DNA from: an uncultured Agathobacter sp.
GTDB taxonomy: Bacteria; Bacillota; Clostridia; Lachnospirales; Lachnospiraceae
Assembly (NCBI GenBank): GCA_944381555.1
Contig: CALWLL010000045.1
Coordinates: 1-59,844, forward strand
Reading direction: 5' to 3'
Length of the DNA: 59,844 bases
Shown here: positions 8,033 to 16,027 of the stretch, one piece after another
How positions within the stretch are numbered: the first letter of the stretch is position 1
Layout of the letters: the number at the start of each line of letters is the position of its first letter
Notes under the pieces: generated by a model
What the model saw: the letters and a program-made list of their open reading frames with translations, nothing else
The model's database searches: none
What the model was told of the DNA's origin: nothing
Made by a program: the position numbers and the translations under genes

Positions 8033-8578
8033 ATGAAGTGGTTCATTGCATCTGACCTTCACGGGTCGGCATATTATTGTGAAAAATTGATAGAGGCATA
8101 CAAAAGAGAGCAGGCAGACAAAATACTTCTGCTTGGCGACATTTTATATCATGGTCCGAGGAATGATTTGCCGCAGGGACACGCGCCGAAAGAAGTAATT
8201 GCCATGTTAAACGAAATGGAAAAGGATATCCTGTGCGTGCGTGGGAACTGTGACACAGAGGTGGACCAGATGGTGCTGCATTTTCCGGTTCTTGCTGATT
8301 ATGCGATTCTGACCGCAGGCAAGCGGATGATTTTTGCAACGCACGGTCATGTTTATAACAACAAAAATCTGCCGCCGCTTCATAAGGGAGATATTTTGCT
8401 GCACGGACATACGCATGTGCCGGCATGCGAAGAGTATGACGGGTATATGTACTTAAATCCCGGTTCGGTTTCCATTCCAAAGGAAAATTCGCCCCACAGC
8501 TACATGATTTTCGATGGAGAAGGCTTTGTGTGGAAAAATTTAGACGGGGAAGTATTTATGCAAAAAGTATTTTATTGA
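8033..8578 (+). CDS. yfcE: YfcE-type metallophosphodiesterase
   Basis: This 181-residue calcineurin-like enzyme has every metal-binding block of the YfcE/MJ0936 family: the SDLHG motif at residues 7-11, LLGDILYHG, the VRGNCD segment, ATHGH and HGHTHVP, followed by LNPGS. Characterised members hydrolyse phosphodiester bonds in vitro with two metal ions, but their natural substrates are poorly defined. It follows the NUDIX gene by 40 nt and is probably in the same transcript. Its stop codon overlaps the -35 of the polyamine operon promoter, so there is no room for a terminator between them. Confidence 0.9.
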   Translation: MKWFIASDLHGSAYYCEKLIEAYKREQADKILLLGDILYHGPRNDLPQGHAPKEVIAMLNEMEKDILCVRGNCDTEVDQMVLHFPVLADYAILTAGKRMIFATHGHVYNNKNLPPLHKGDILLHGHTHVPACEEYDGYMYLNPGSVSIPKENSPHSYMIFDGEGFVWKNLDGEVFMQKVFY

Positions 8579-8605
8579 CAAATGCTGATTTTGTGCTAAT
8601 ATAAT
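8575..8605 (+). promoter_or_regulatory. Promoter of the polyamine operon leader
   Basis: TTGACA (8575-8580) is followed by TAATAT (8597-8602, 16-nt spacer) or TATAAT (8600-8605, 19-nt spacer). Either gives a start near 8610 and a leader of about 365 nt before the arginine decarboxylase ATG. Confidence 0.6.
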
Positions 8606-8610
8606 TTTAA

Positions 8611-8945
8611 CGCATTCTTGCGTGAAATAAGTGCATAGTTTTCAGAATATTATGCGAATATATATTGACCTAGCGTTTAAAACGTGAAAGGCTCATCGGA
8701 CAGGGCTGGTCGCTGCCGTTTGTGGGAGATTCCCACATTTATTGAAAAAGTTAAGCCATATGGCTTTGACTGATTTTATGAGATGGTTACTTTACAACCA
8801 GTGCCCGCAAGGCACACCACTTGTGAAAGTTCAATGAAAGAGTAGTGAAAGTATATTTGCTAAATAGACTCTGAAAAGGATATGAAACATATTTACGAAT
8901 ATCTGGAATTGAATGGAAAGTAGTGTGGCTCGCACTACTTTTTTT
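8611..8945 (+). promoter_or_regulatory. Structured leader RNA of the polyamine operon (riboswitch-like)
   Basis: This 335-nt non-coding leader is full of short hairpins: CGCA/TGCG (8611-8622), GTGGGA/TCCCAC (8722-8736), AAGCC/GGCTT (8753-8766), and two adjacent stems TGGTT/AACCA (8784-8800) and GTGCC/GGCAC (8801-8815). It ends in a terminator at 8919-8945. AGTAGTG occurs both at 8841-8847 and as the terminator 5' arm (8919-8925), so the terminator 3' arm can pair with either copy; the upstream pairing would be an antiterminator. I do not recognise a named riboswitch. Its place before a polyamine biosynthesis operon suggests sensing of a polyamine, agmatine or arginine, but this is inference. 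Confidence 0.6.
8919..8945 (+). terminator. Attenuator terminator before speA
   Basis: AGTAGTGTG (8919-8927) and CGCACTACT (8931-8939) form a 9-bp stem with a 3-nt loop, followed by six or more T. It ends 30 nt before the speA start codon, in the middle of the transcription unit, which is the expected position for a regulated terminator. Confidence 0.85.
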
Positions 8946-8975
8946 ATATACAAAAATATTAAGACGGAGAAGGAT

Positions 8976-10427
8976 ATGAACTTAGAAAAGCAAAAGCAAA
9001 CCCCTATATTCTCGGCACTTGAGAGGTTCCGCAAGCAAAGGGTCGTGCCATTTGATGTGCCAGGACATAAAAGAGGCAGGGGCAATCCCGAACTTGTGGA
9101 ATTGCTTGGTGAGCGTTGCGTGGGAATAGATGTTAATTCCATGAAGCCGCTTGACAATCTCTGTCACCCCATATCTGTTATTAAAGAGGCAGAGGAACTG
9201 GTGGCAGATGCATTTGGAGCCGCCCATGCATTTCTCATGGTAGGAGGAACAACGTCAAGTGTTCAAGGGATGGTGCTGTCGGCATGTAAGGCAGGAGATA
9301 AAATTATACTTCCGAGAAATGTGCACAAGAGTGCGATAAATGCGCTGGTGCTTTGCGGTGCTATACCGGTATACATAGACCCAAAAGTAGACAAGAAGCT
9401 GGGGATTCCCCTGGGAATGGAAATAGAGGATGTAAGACGGGCGGTGGAGGAAAATAAGGATGCAAAAGCTATTTTCATAAACAATCCGACTTATTACGGA
9501 ATCTGTTCTGACCTTAAAGCGCTGGTGGAACTGGCACATGAGTTTGGAATGCTTGCGCTTGTAGATGAGGCGCATGGAACACATCTGTATTTTAACAGGA
9601 ATCTTCCTGTCTGTGCAATGGCAGCAGGCGCGGATATGGCTGCGGTGTCCATGCATAAATCAGGAGGAAGCCTTACGCAAAGCTCGATTCTTTTGCTCGG
9701 CGAGAGGATGAATGAAAGATATGTAAGCCAGATTATTAACCTTACGCAGACAACGAGCGCTTCGTATCTGCTTATGGCAAGCCTTGATATATCAAGAAAA
9801 AATCTTGCACTCAGAGGAGAGGAGTCATTTGAAAAGGTAGCCAGACTTGCTTCTTATGCAAGAGATGAGATCAATGCAATAGGCGGGTATTATGCATACG
9901 GAAAAGAACTAATCAACGGCGGCAGTATCTATGATTTTGATGTTACAAAACTTGCGGTATATACAAGGGATATAGGTCTGGCCGGCATCGAGGTATATGA
10001 TCTGCTTCGGGATGAGTATGATATACAGATAGAATTTGGGGACATAAGCAATATTCTGGCATACATATCGATTGGCGACCGTATACAGGATATCGAACGG
10101 CTTGTTGGAGCCCTGGCGGATATTAAGCGTCTGTATGCAAAGGATGTGACCAATGTATTTATCTCAGAGTATATTGCGCCTATTGTAGCGATGACGCCGC
10201 AGAAGGCATTTTATTCTCCGAAAGAAACGCTTCCTATAAAAGAGACTGTAGGGCGCGTGTGCAGTGAATTTGTTATGTGTTATCCGCCGGGAATACCGAT
10301 ATTGGCGCCCGGAGAGGTGATTACAAAGGAAATCATCGATTACATAGAATTTGCAAAAGAAAAGGGCTGCTCCATGCAGGGACCGGAAAGCCCTGATATA
10401 TCGCAGCTTAATGTCATTATGGATTAG
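8976..10427 (+). CDS. speA: Arginine decarboxylase (Orn/Lys/Arg decarboxylase family)
   Basis: This 483-residue PLP enzyme has the aspartate-aminotransferase fold of the Orn/Lys/Arg decarboxylase major domain, with the cofactor lysine in SMHKSGG (Lys 228), the upstream VDEAHG motif, and the family C-terminal domain. Length and the VPGHKRG segment match Bacillus-type SpeA. Substrate specificity within this fold is hard to read, but agmatine deiminase and N-carbamoylputrescine amidase in the same operon point to arginine, giving agmatine. The ATG is preceded by ACGGAGAAGGAT. It is the first gene of a six-gene operon and lies directly behind a leader terminator. Confidence 0.88.
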   Translation: MNLEKQKQTPIFSALERFRKQRVVPFDVPGHKRGRGNPELVELLGERCVGIDVNSMKPLDNLCHPISVIKEAEELVADAFGAAHAFLMVGGTTSSVQGMVLSACKAGDKIILPRNVHKSAINALVLCGAIPVYIDPKVDKKLGIPLGMEIEDVRRAVEENKDAKAIFINNPTYYGICSDLKALVELAHEFGMLALVDEAHGTHLYFNRNLPVCAMAAGADMAAVSMHKSGGSLTQSSILLLGERMNERYVSQIINLTQTTSASYLLMASLDISRKNLALRGEESFEKVARLASYARDEINAIGGYYAYGKELINGGSIYDFDVTKLAVYTRDIGLAGIEVYDLLRDEYDIQIEFGDISNILAYISIGDRIQDIERLVGALADIKRLYAKDVTNVFISEYIAPIVAMTPQKAFYSPKETLPIKETVGRVCSEFVMCYPPGIPILAPGEVITKEIIDYIEFAKEKGCSMQGPESPDISQLNVIMD

Positions 10428-10445
10428 TAAAAGTGGAGAATGGCT

Positions 10446-11315
10446 ATGAATTATTGGTTTAGTGAGATGCATACGGACAATGTAAAGATGTCAATACGGG
10501 TTGAGAACCAGCTTTTTAGTAAAAAGAGTGATTTTCAGCGCATTGATGTATTTGACTCTCCTGAGTTTGGAAAATTTATAACCTCTGACGGAAGTGTTAT
10601 CTTCTCGGAAAAGGACGAGTTCGTATATGATGAAATGATTGTACATGTGCCGATGGCGGTGCATCCGCATGTAAAGCGTGTACTTGTAATAGGCGGCGGA
10701 GACGGCGGAGTTGCAAGAGAACTTGCACACTATGAAGAGATAGAGAGTATAGATGTGGTAGAGCCTGACGAAATGTTTGTGGAGGTGTGCAGGGAATTTT
10801 TCCCGGATAACGCCTGTGGTCTGTCAGATCCAAGGGTATCCGTATATTATCAGGACGGATTGCGTTTTTTGAGAAATCGTTGCGATGAATATGACCTTAT
10901 CATAAATGATGCGACAGACCCGCTTGGGCATACGGAAGGTTTGTTTACAAAAGAATTTTACGGAAGCTGTTATAAGGCGCTGCACGATGATGGAATTATG
11001 GTGTATCAGCATGGCAGTCCCTTTTTTGACGAGGACGAGGAGCCCTGCCGCTCGATGCACAGGAAGGCATTTTTGAGTTTTCCGATAAGCCGCGTTTATC
11101 AGGCGCATATACCGACATGTCCTGCGGGATACTGGCTGTTTGGTTTTGGCTCAAAGAAGTATCATCCGATTGATGATCTGGATATTTCCCGCTGGAAGGC
11201 AAGAAATATAAAGACGTGGTATTATACGGTTAATCTTCACAGAGGGGCATTTATGCTTCCGAAATATGTGGAAGATTTGCTGGAGGAAGAGGAAAAGAAT
11301 AAAAAAATCATTTAG
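10446..11315 (+). CDS. speE: Polyamine aminopropyltransferase (spermidine synthase family)
   Basis: This 289-residue protein has the SpeE layout: an N-terminal beta domain, a Rossmann methyltransferase-like core with GGGDGG (83-88) for the aminopropyl donor, VEPDEM, and the catalytic region NDATDP (154-159) followed by EGLF. Canonical enzymes usually have DS(T/S)DP here, so Ala 156 is a substitution worth noting. The second ATG was chosen because GGAG sits 7 nt before it and only 1 nt before the first. SpeE needs decarboxylated S-adenosylmethionine made by SpeD, and no speD is in this operon. Because the next two genes encode the alternative carboxyspermidine route, the acceptor may be something other than putrescine. 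Confidence 0.82.
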   Translation: MNYWFSEMHTDNVKMSIRVENQLFSKKSDFQRIDVFDSPEFGKFITSDGSVIFSEKDEFVYDEMIVHVPMAVHPHVKRVLVIGGGDGGVARELAHYEEIESIDVVEPDEMFVEVCREFFPDNACGLSDPRVSVYYQDGLRFLRNRCDEYDLIINDATDPLGHTEGLFTKEFYGSCYKALHDDGIMVYQHGSPFFDEDEEPCRSMHRKAFLSFPISRVYQAHIPTCPAGYWLFGFGSKKYHPIDDLDISRWKARNIKTWYYTVNLHRGAFMLPKYVEDLLEEEEKNKKII

Positions 11316-11348
11316 CAACAAGAATTTGCAGAGAAAGGCAGGAGTATT

Positions 11349-12614
11349 ATGAGCAGAGTTTTAGTTATAGGTTGCGGCGGAGTTGCCGGAGTGGCAATCC
11401 AGAAATGCTGTCAGAATGACGAAGTGTTTACAGAGCTTTGTATTGCAAGCCGTACTAAGGAAAAGTGTGATGCACTTAAGGCAAAAATCGAGAGCGAGGG
11501 AAAGACTAAGACGGTTATTACTACAGCAAGTGTAAATGCAGATAGCGTAGAGGAGATGATTGCCCTGATAGAGAGCTATAAGCCGGAGGTGGTGCTTAAT
11601 GTGGCATTGCCTTATCAGGATCTTACTATTATGGAGGCTTGTCTGGCCTGTAAGGTACATTATGTGGATACTGCTAATTATGAGCCGGAGGATACGGATG
11701 AACCGGTATGGCGGGCAGCATATGAGAAACGCTGTAAGGAAGCGGGATTTACAGCATATTTTGATTACAGCTATCAGTGGGCATACAATGAAAAGTTTAA
11801 GGAGGCAGGGCTTACCGCACTTCTTGGAACCGGATTTGATCCGGGCGTAACAAGCGTGTTTACTGCATATGCACAGAAACACTATTTTGATGAGATACAT
11901 ACAATCGATATATTAGACTGCAACGGAGGCGATCACGGATATCCGTTTGCTACGAACTTTAATCCTGAGATAAACCTTCGTGAGGTATCGGCAAACGGAA
12001 GTTATTGGGAAAATGGACATTGGATTGAAACTGCTCCGATGGAGATTAAGAGAGAGTATGATTTCCCTGAGGTTGGAAGGAAGGATATGTATCTTCTTCA
12101 CCATGAAGAGATCGAATCGCTTGCAAAAAATATAAAAGGTGTTAAGCGCATACGATTCTTTATGACATTCGGACAGAGTTATCTTACCCATATGAAATGT
12201 CTTGAAAATGTAGGTATGTTATCGACAAGTCCGGTCATGTTCGAGGGGCGCGAGATCGTTCCGATACAGTTTTTAAAGGCGCTTTTGCCGGATCCTGCTT
12301 CCCTTGGACCAAGAACGGTAGGAAAGACAAATATCGGCTGTATCTTTACGGGAGTAAAAGACGGAAAGGAAAAAACGATATATATCTACAATGTATGTGA
12401 CCATCAGGAATGCTACAGGGAGCTTGGAAGTCAGGCCATCAGCTATACAACGGGCGTTCCTGCAATGATCGGAACAGCGCTCGTGGCAACCGGGATATGG
12501 AATAAAACAGGGACGGTCAACCTTGAGGAGCTTGATCCGGATCCATATATGGATATGCTGAATAAATTCGGTCTTCCTTGGGTGGTTGAGGAGAATCCCC
12601 AAACAGTAGAGTAA
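11349..12614 (+). CDS. Carboxy(nor)spermidine dehydrogenase (saccharopine dehydrogenase-like)
   Basis: This 421-residue protein starts with the dinucleotide-binding VLVIGCGGVAG and has the saccharopine-dehydrogenase fold throughout, including NVALPY and LLGTGFDPGV. In the alternative polyamine pathway, this enzyme joins aspartate semialdehyde and putrescine (or diaminopropane) by NADPH-dependent reductive condensation, giving carboxyspermidine. The gene directly downstream is the matching decarboxylase, which makes this role much likelier than lysine metabolism. AGAAAGGCAGGAG precedes ATG. It is co-transcribed with its neighbours at 33 to 43 nt spacing. Confidence 0.87.
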   Translation: MSRVLVIGCGGVAGVAIQKCCQNDEVFTELCIASRTKEKCDALKAKIESEGKTKTVITTASVNADSVEEMIALIESYKPEVVLNVALPYQDLTIMEACLACKVHYVDTANYEPEDTDEPVWRAAYEKRCKEAGFTAYFDYSYQWAYNEKFKEAGLTALLGTGFDPGVTSVFTAYAQKHYFDEIHTIDILDCNGGDHGYPFATNFNPEINLREVSANGSYWENGHWIETAPMEIKREYDFPEVGRKDMYLLHHEEIESLAKNIKGVKRIRFFMTFGQSYLTHMKCLENVGMLSTSPVMFEGREIVPIQFLKALLPDPASLGPRTVGKTNIGCIFTGVKDGKEKTIYIYNVCDHQECYRELGSQAISYTTGVPAMIGTALVATGIWNKTGTVNLEELDPDPYMDMLNKFGLPWVVEENPQTVE

Positions 12615-12657
12615 GTGGAATATGCCGGCGAAATTTCAATATGCATGCGAGGAAAAG

Positions 12658-13785
12658 ATGAAATTTGAACAGATAAGAACCCCAGCTTATGTGATAGATG
12701 AAAAAAAACTTGAGGAAAATTTGAAGATTCTTAAGAGTGTGTCAGATAGGAGTAAAGCAAAGATTCTTCTGGCACAGAAAGCGTTTTCCACATACAGGAT
12801 GTATCCTTTGATAGAAAAATATCTTTGCGGTACTGCGTCGAGCGGACTTTTTGAGGCAAGGCTTGCGGCAGAGGAATTTAGAGGAGAAAATCATGTGTTC
12901 TGCCCTGCATTTACCGGGGCGGAAATGGAGGAAATCGTCGGCATATGCGACCATATAGTATTTAATTCCCTGTCACAGCTAGAGCTTCATAGAAAGACAT
13001 GGGAAAAATCGGGTGCTTTGATAGGTATAAGAATTAACCCTGAATTTTCTACGCAGGAGGGACATCAGATATATGACCCATGCGCAAGAGGCTCAAGACT
13101 TGGAGTAACCAGAGCAAATATGCCGGATGTGCTTCCAAAAGGTGTGACAGGATTACACTTTCATACATTGTGCGAGCAGAATGCCCAGCCTCTTATTGAT
13201 ACCTTTAGGGTGGTTGAAGACAAATTCGGCAGCTTGCTGCATAGTATCCGTTGGATAAATCTCGGAGGAGGACATCATATCACACGCAGGGATTATGATA
13301 TAGATGCATTGTGTGAGCTTATCCAATATATAAGTAAGAAGTACGGAGTAGAAGTTTATCTTGAACCGGGAGAGGCAGTAGCCCTTAACGCCGGTTATCT
13401 TGTGACATCGGTTATGGATATTGTTCATAATGATATGCCGGTTCTTATACTGGATACTTCTGCGGCGTGTCATATGCCGGATGTGCTTGAGATGCCTTAC
13501 AGACCACCGCTAAGAGATGGGGCATTAGCGTATGAGAAAGCGTATACCTGTAGACTTTCCTCTTGTACATGTCTTGCGGGAGATGTGATAGGGGACTATA
13601 GCTTCGATGTCATGCCAAAGGCAGGCGAGCGGCTTGTGTTTGAAGATATGGCGATATACACGATGGTAAAGAACAATACCTTTAATGGAATGGCGCTGCC
13701 CGACATAGTGCTTATGCATAAGGATGGGGATTGTGAGCTTATAAAACGCTTTGGATATGAAGATTTTAAGGAGCGTCTTTCATAA
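12658..13785 (+). CDS. nspC: Carboxy(nor)spermidine decarboxylase
   Basis: This 375-residue PLP enzyme has the alanine-racemase-like barrel fold. It begins with the family pattern IRTPAYVID, carries the cofactor lysine in LLAQKAFS near residue 40, and has HFHTLCE, NLGGGHH and EPGEAV in order. It removes the carboxylate of carboxyspermidine to give spermidine. The ATG at 12658 has GAGG 5 nt upstream and gives the usual N-terminus, so it is preferred over an in-frame ATG 36 nt earlier. It follows the dehydrogenase by 43 nt, completing the two-step route. Confidence 0.9.
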   Translation: MKFEQIRTPAYVIDEKKLEENLKILKSVSDRSKAKILLAQKAFSTYRMYPLIEKYLCGTASSGLFEARLAAEEFRGENHVFCPAFTGAEMEEIVGICDHIVFNSLSQLELHRKTWEKSGALIGIRINPEFSTQEGHQIYDPCARGSRLGVTRANMPDVLPKGVTGLHFHTLCEQNAQPLIDTFRVVEDKFGSLLHSIRWINLGGGHHITRRDYDIDALCELIQYISKKYGVEVYLEPGEAVALNAGYLVTSVMDIVHNDMPVLILDTSAACHMPDVLEMPYRPPLRDGALAYEKAYTCRLSSCTCLAGDVIGDYSFDVMPKAGERLVFEDMAIYTMVKNNTFNGMALPDIVLMHKDGDCELIKRFGYEDFKERLS

Positions 13786-13807
13786 TATTTAAGGAGTTTG
13801 TGGGAAA

Positions 13808-14926
13808 ATGGAATATATCAATACGTTTCCGGCCGAGGATGGTTTTTTTATGCCGGCGGAGTATTCAAAACATGTGGCTACCGTTATGATATGGCCGGTC
13901 AGAGCAGGAAGCTGGGGAATTGATGCGGCAAAGTCGCAAGCTGCCTTCCTTGATGTTATACGCGTGATTGCAAAAAGTGAAACGGTGTATGTACTTGCAG
14001 GAAAGGAACATTTTTTGGAAGCAGAGCGTGCCCTGCATGGAATTGCAAAGGTCCTTATGATAGAGAGTGATGATGCATGGGCTCGTGATGTTGCGCCAAC
14101 GTTTGTCACAAATGGAAAAACGGTACGCGGCATAGACTGGAGCTTTAACGCATGGGGCGGAGAGTATGACGGACTTTATGCAAGCTGGGAAAAGGATGAT
14201 GCTGTTGCCAAGCGCTTCTGCGACCGGATAGGGCTTGAATGCTATAATGCAAGGCCATTTGTGCTTGAGGGAGGTTCGGTACATTCAGATGGAGAAGGTA
14301 CGCTTATGGTTACGGAAAGCTGTCTTTTGAGTGCCGGACGCAATCCTTCCATGACAAAGGCACAGATAGAGGAACAGCTTAAAAAGTATCTCGGAGTTAA
14401 AAAAGTACTTTGGCTTCCACGAGGAATATACAATGACGAAACAAATGAACATGTGGATAATGTGTGCGCATTTGTGGCGCCGGCTAAGGTGGTGCTTGCA
14501 TGGACGGATGATGATAAAGACCCGCAGTATGCACTCTCAAAGGCCTGCCTTGAGTATCTCGAAAACGAAACGGATGCCTGTGGCCGGGAGATAGGAATCG
14601 TTAAACTCCCGATTCCGAAACATCCAATATGTGTGGATGAAAGTATGTGCTCCTCATATAGTTTTGAGGAGGGCGAAGATATAAGGGAGATAGGAGAAAG
14701 GCTTGCTGCAAGCTATGTGAATTTTTATTTTTCAAATGAAGCAATTATTGTGCCGCAATTTGGCGCAGAGAATGAAGAAAGCGACAGACAGGCTGTCAGG
14801 ATATTGGAAAGCGTCGCAGATGGCAGGCAGGTTATTGGAATACCGGCTATGCCGATACTTCAGGGCGGAGGAAATATACACTGTATTACACAGCAGATAC
14901 CGGTATGCAGACAGCCTCAATTTTAA
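13808..14926 (+). CDS. aguA: Agmatine deiminase
   Basis: This 372-residue protein belongs to the peptidyl-arginine deiminase-like guanidino-modifying family. The catalytic Cys 359 sits in GGGNIHC near the C-terminus, and WARDVAP and FVLEGGSVHSD supply the substrate-binding acidic and histidine residues. It converts agmatine to N-carbamoylputrescine and ammonia. It follows nspC by 22 nt with an AAGGAG ribosome binding site, and the next gene takes the product forward to putrescine. Confidence 0.93.
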   Translation: MEYINTFPAEDGFFMPAEYSKHVATVMIWPVRAGSWGIDAAKSQAAFLDVIRVIAKSETVYVLAGKEHFLEAERALHGIAKVLMIESDDAWARDVAPTFVTNGKTVRGIDWSFNAWGGEYDGLYASWEKDDAVAKRFCDRIGLECYNARPFVLEGGSVHSDGEGTLMVTESCLLSAGRNPSMTKAQIEEQLKKYLGVKKVLWLPRGIYNDETNEHVDNVCAFVAPAKVVLAWTDDDKDPQYALSKACLEYLENETDACGREIGIVKLPIPKHPICVDESMCSSYSFEEGEDIREIGERLAASYVNFYFSNEAIIVPQFGAENEESDRQAVRILESVADGRQVIGIPAMPILQGGGNIHCITQQIPVCRQPQF

Positions 14927-14983
14927 CCTAAAATTAGACGACACAACCATAAAAGCAATGAACAGTGTTTAAGCGGAGGAACA

Positions 14984-15862
14984 ATGAGCAGGATTAAAGT
15001 GGCAGCAGTTCAAATGAATTGTGCAGGAGATATTCATACAAATATAGAAAAGGCAAAGAAAATGGTATGTAAAGCGGCGGAGGCAGGGGCTAAGATAATA
15101 CTCCTGCCAGAGCTGTTTGAACGGCGGTATTTTTGTCAGGAAAGGCAATATGAATACTATTCCTATGCTGCGGCAGTTGATGAAAATGAGGCAGTAAAGG
15201 CGTTTTGCAGGATTGCAAAGGAGTATGAGGTAGTGATTCCCGTGAGCTTTTATGAAAAGTCAGGCGTATGTCTTTTTAATTCCGCAGCGGTCATTGATGC
15301 GGACGGCAGTGTGCTTGGAGTATATAGAAAAACGCATATACCGGATGACCATTTTTATCAGGAAAAATTTTATTTTACTCCGGGAAACACAGGCTTTCAG
15401 GTATGGGATACAAGGTACGGAAAAGTGGGGATAGGCATATGCTGGGATCAATGGTTCCCTGAGACGGCACGCTGTCTTGCTCTTAATGGTGCGGATATCA
15501 TTATGTATCCTACGGCAATAGGAAGTGAACCTATACTGGATTGTGACAGCAAAGGTCACTGGCAGCGTACTATGCAGGGGCATTCTGCCGCTAATATTGT
15601 GCCGGTAGTAGCCGCAAACAGATATGGGGAAGAAAGAGTAACTCCGTCTGCTGAAAATGCCGGACAGGAGTCGAGTCTTTTATTTTACGGTTCTAGTTTT
15701 ATGACGGATGAAACGGGTAACATTCTCTGCGAGGCAGGAAGAACTGAGGATGCAATCATTTATGCGGAGTATGATTTTGGAGAAATAAGAAAGAAACGCA
15801 TGGAGTGGGGGATTTTCAGGGACAGACGTCCGGAATGTTATGGAGGCATTTCGGCGAAATAA
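14984..15862 (+). CDS. aguB: N-carbamoylputrescine amidase
   Basis: This 292-residue nitrilase-superfamily enzyme has the full Glu-Lys-Cys triad: Glu 43 in LLPELFE, Lys 116 in YRKTHIPD and Cys 153 in GICWDQWFPE. These motifs match the AguB subgroup closely. It hydrolyses N-carbamoylputrescine to putrescine, CO2 and ammonia. It is the last gene of the operon, so speA-aguA-aguB form a complete route from arginine to putrescine, which feeds the spermidine-forming genes in the middle. GCGGAGGAAC precedes ATG. Confidence 0.94.
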   Translation: MSRIKVAAVQMNCAGDIHTNIEKAKKMVCKAAEAGAKIILLPELFERRYFCQERQYEYYSYAAAVDENEAVKAFCRIAKEYEVVIPVSFYEKSGVCLFNSAAVIDADGSVLGVYRKTHIPDDHFYQEKFYFTPGNTGFQVWDTRYGKVGIGICWDQWFPETARCLALNGADIIMYPTAIGSEPILDCDSKGHWQRTMQGHSAANIVPVVAANRYGEERVTPSAENAGQESSLLFYGSSFMTDETGNILCEAGRTEDAIIYAEYDFGEIRKKRMEWGIFRDRRPECYGGISAK

Positions 15863-15893
15863 AAGGAAATGCGGAAACCTTGGAAAAAAGTAC

Positions 15894-15972
15894 TGGTATT
15901 TTCATAGAGCCTGTGATATAATCTCAAATGATTGCGATGGTGGAAGTATGTCCATTTTTAAAAACCACCATC
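15894..15972 (+). promoter_or_regulatory. Probable tig promoter and leader hairpin
   Basis: A perfect TATAAT (15917-15922) has only a weak -35 (TGGTAT, 17 nt upstream). GATGGTGG (15936-15943) and CCACCATC (15965-15972) form an 8-bp stem in the resulting leader. The stem is not followed by a T-run, so it is not a standard terminator for the polyamine operon. Confidence 0.45.
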
Positions 15973-16027
15973 CTTTGAATAAGAAATACTTGTATTCATA
16001 TATATTTAAGGAGGAAAACAGTAAGTA

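Noticed and set aside
8611-8945. Leader as a guanidine, SAM, TPP, THF or cobalamin riboswitch, or 6S RNA
   Set aside because: None of the conserved cores I know for these classes is present by eye; a covariance-model search would be decisive.
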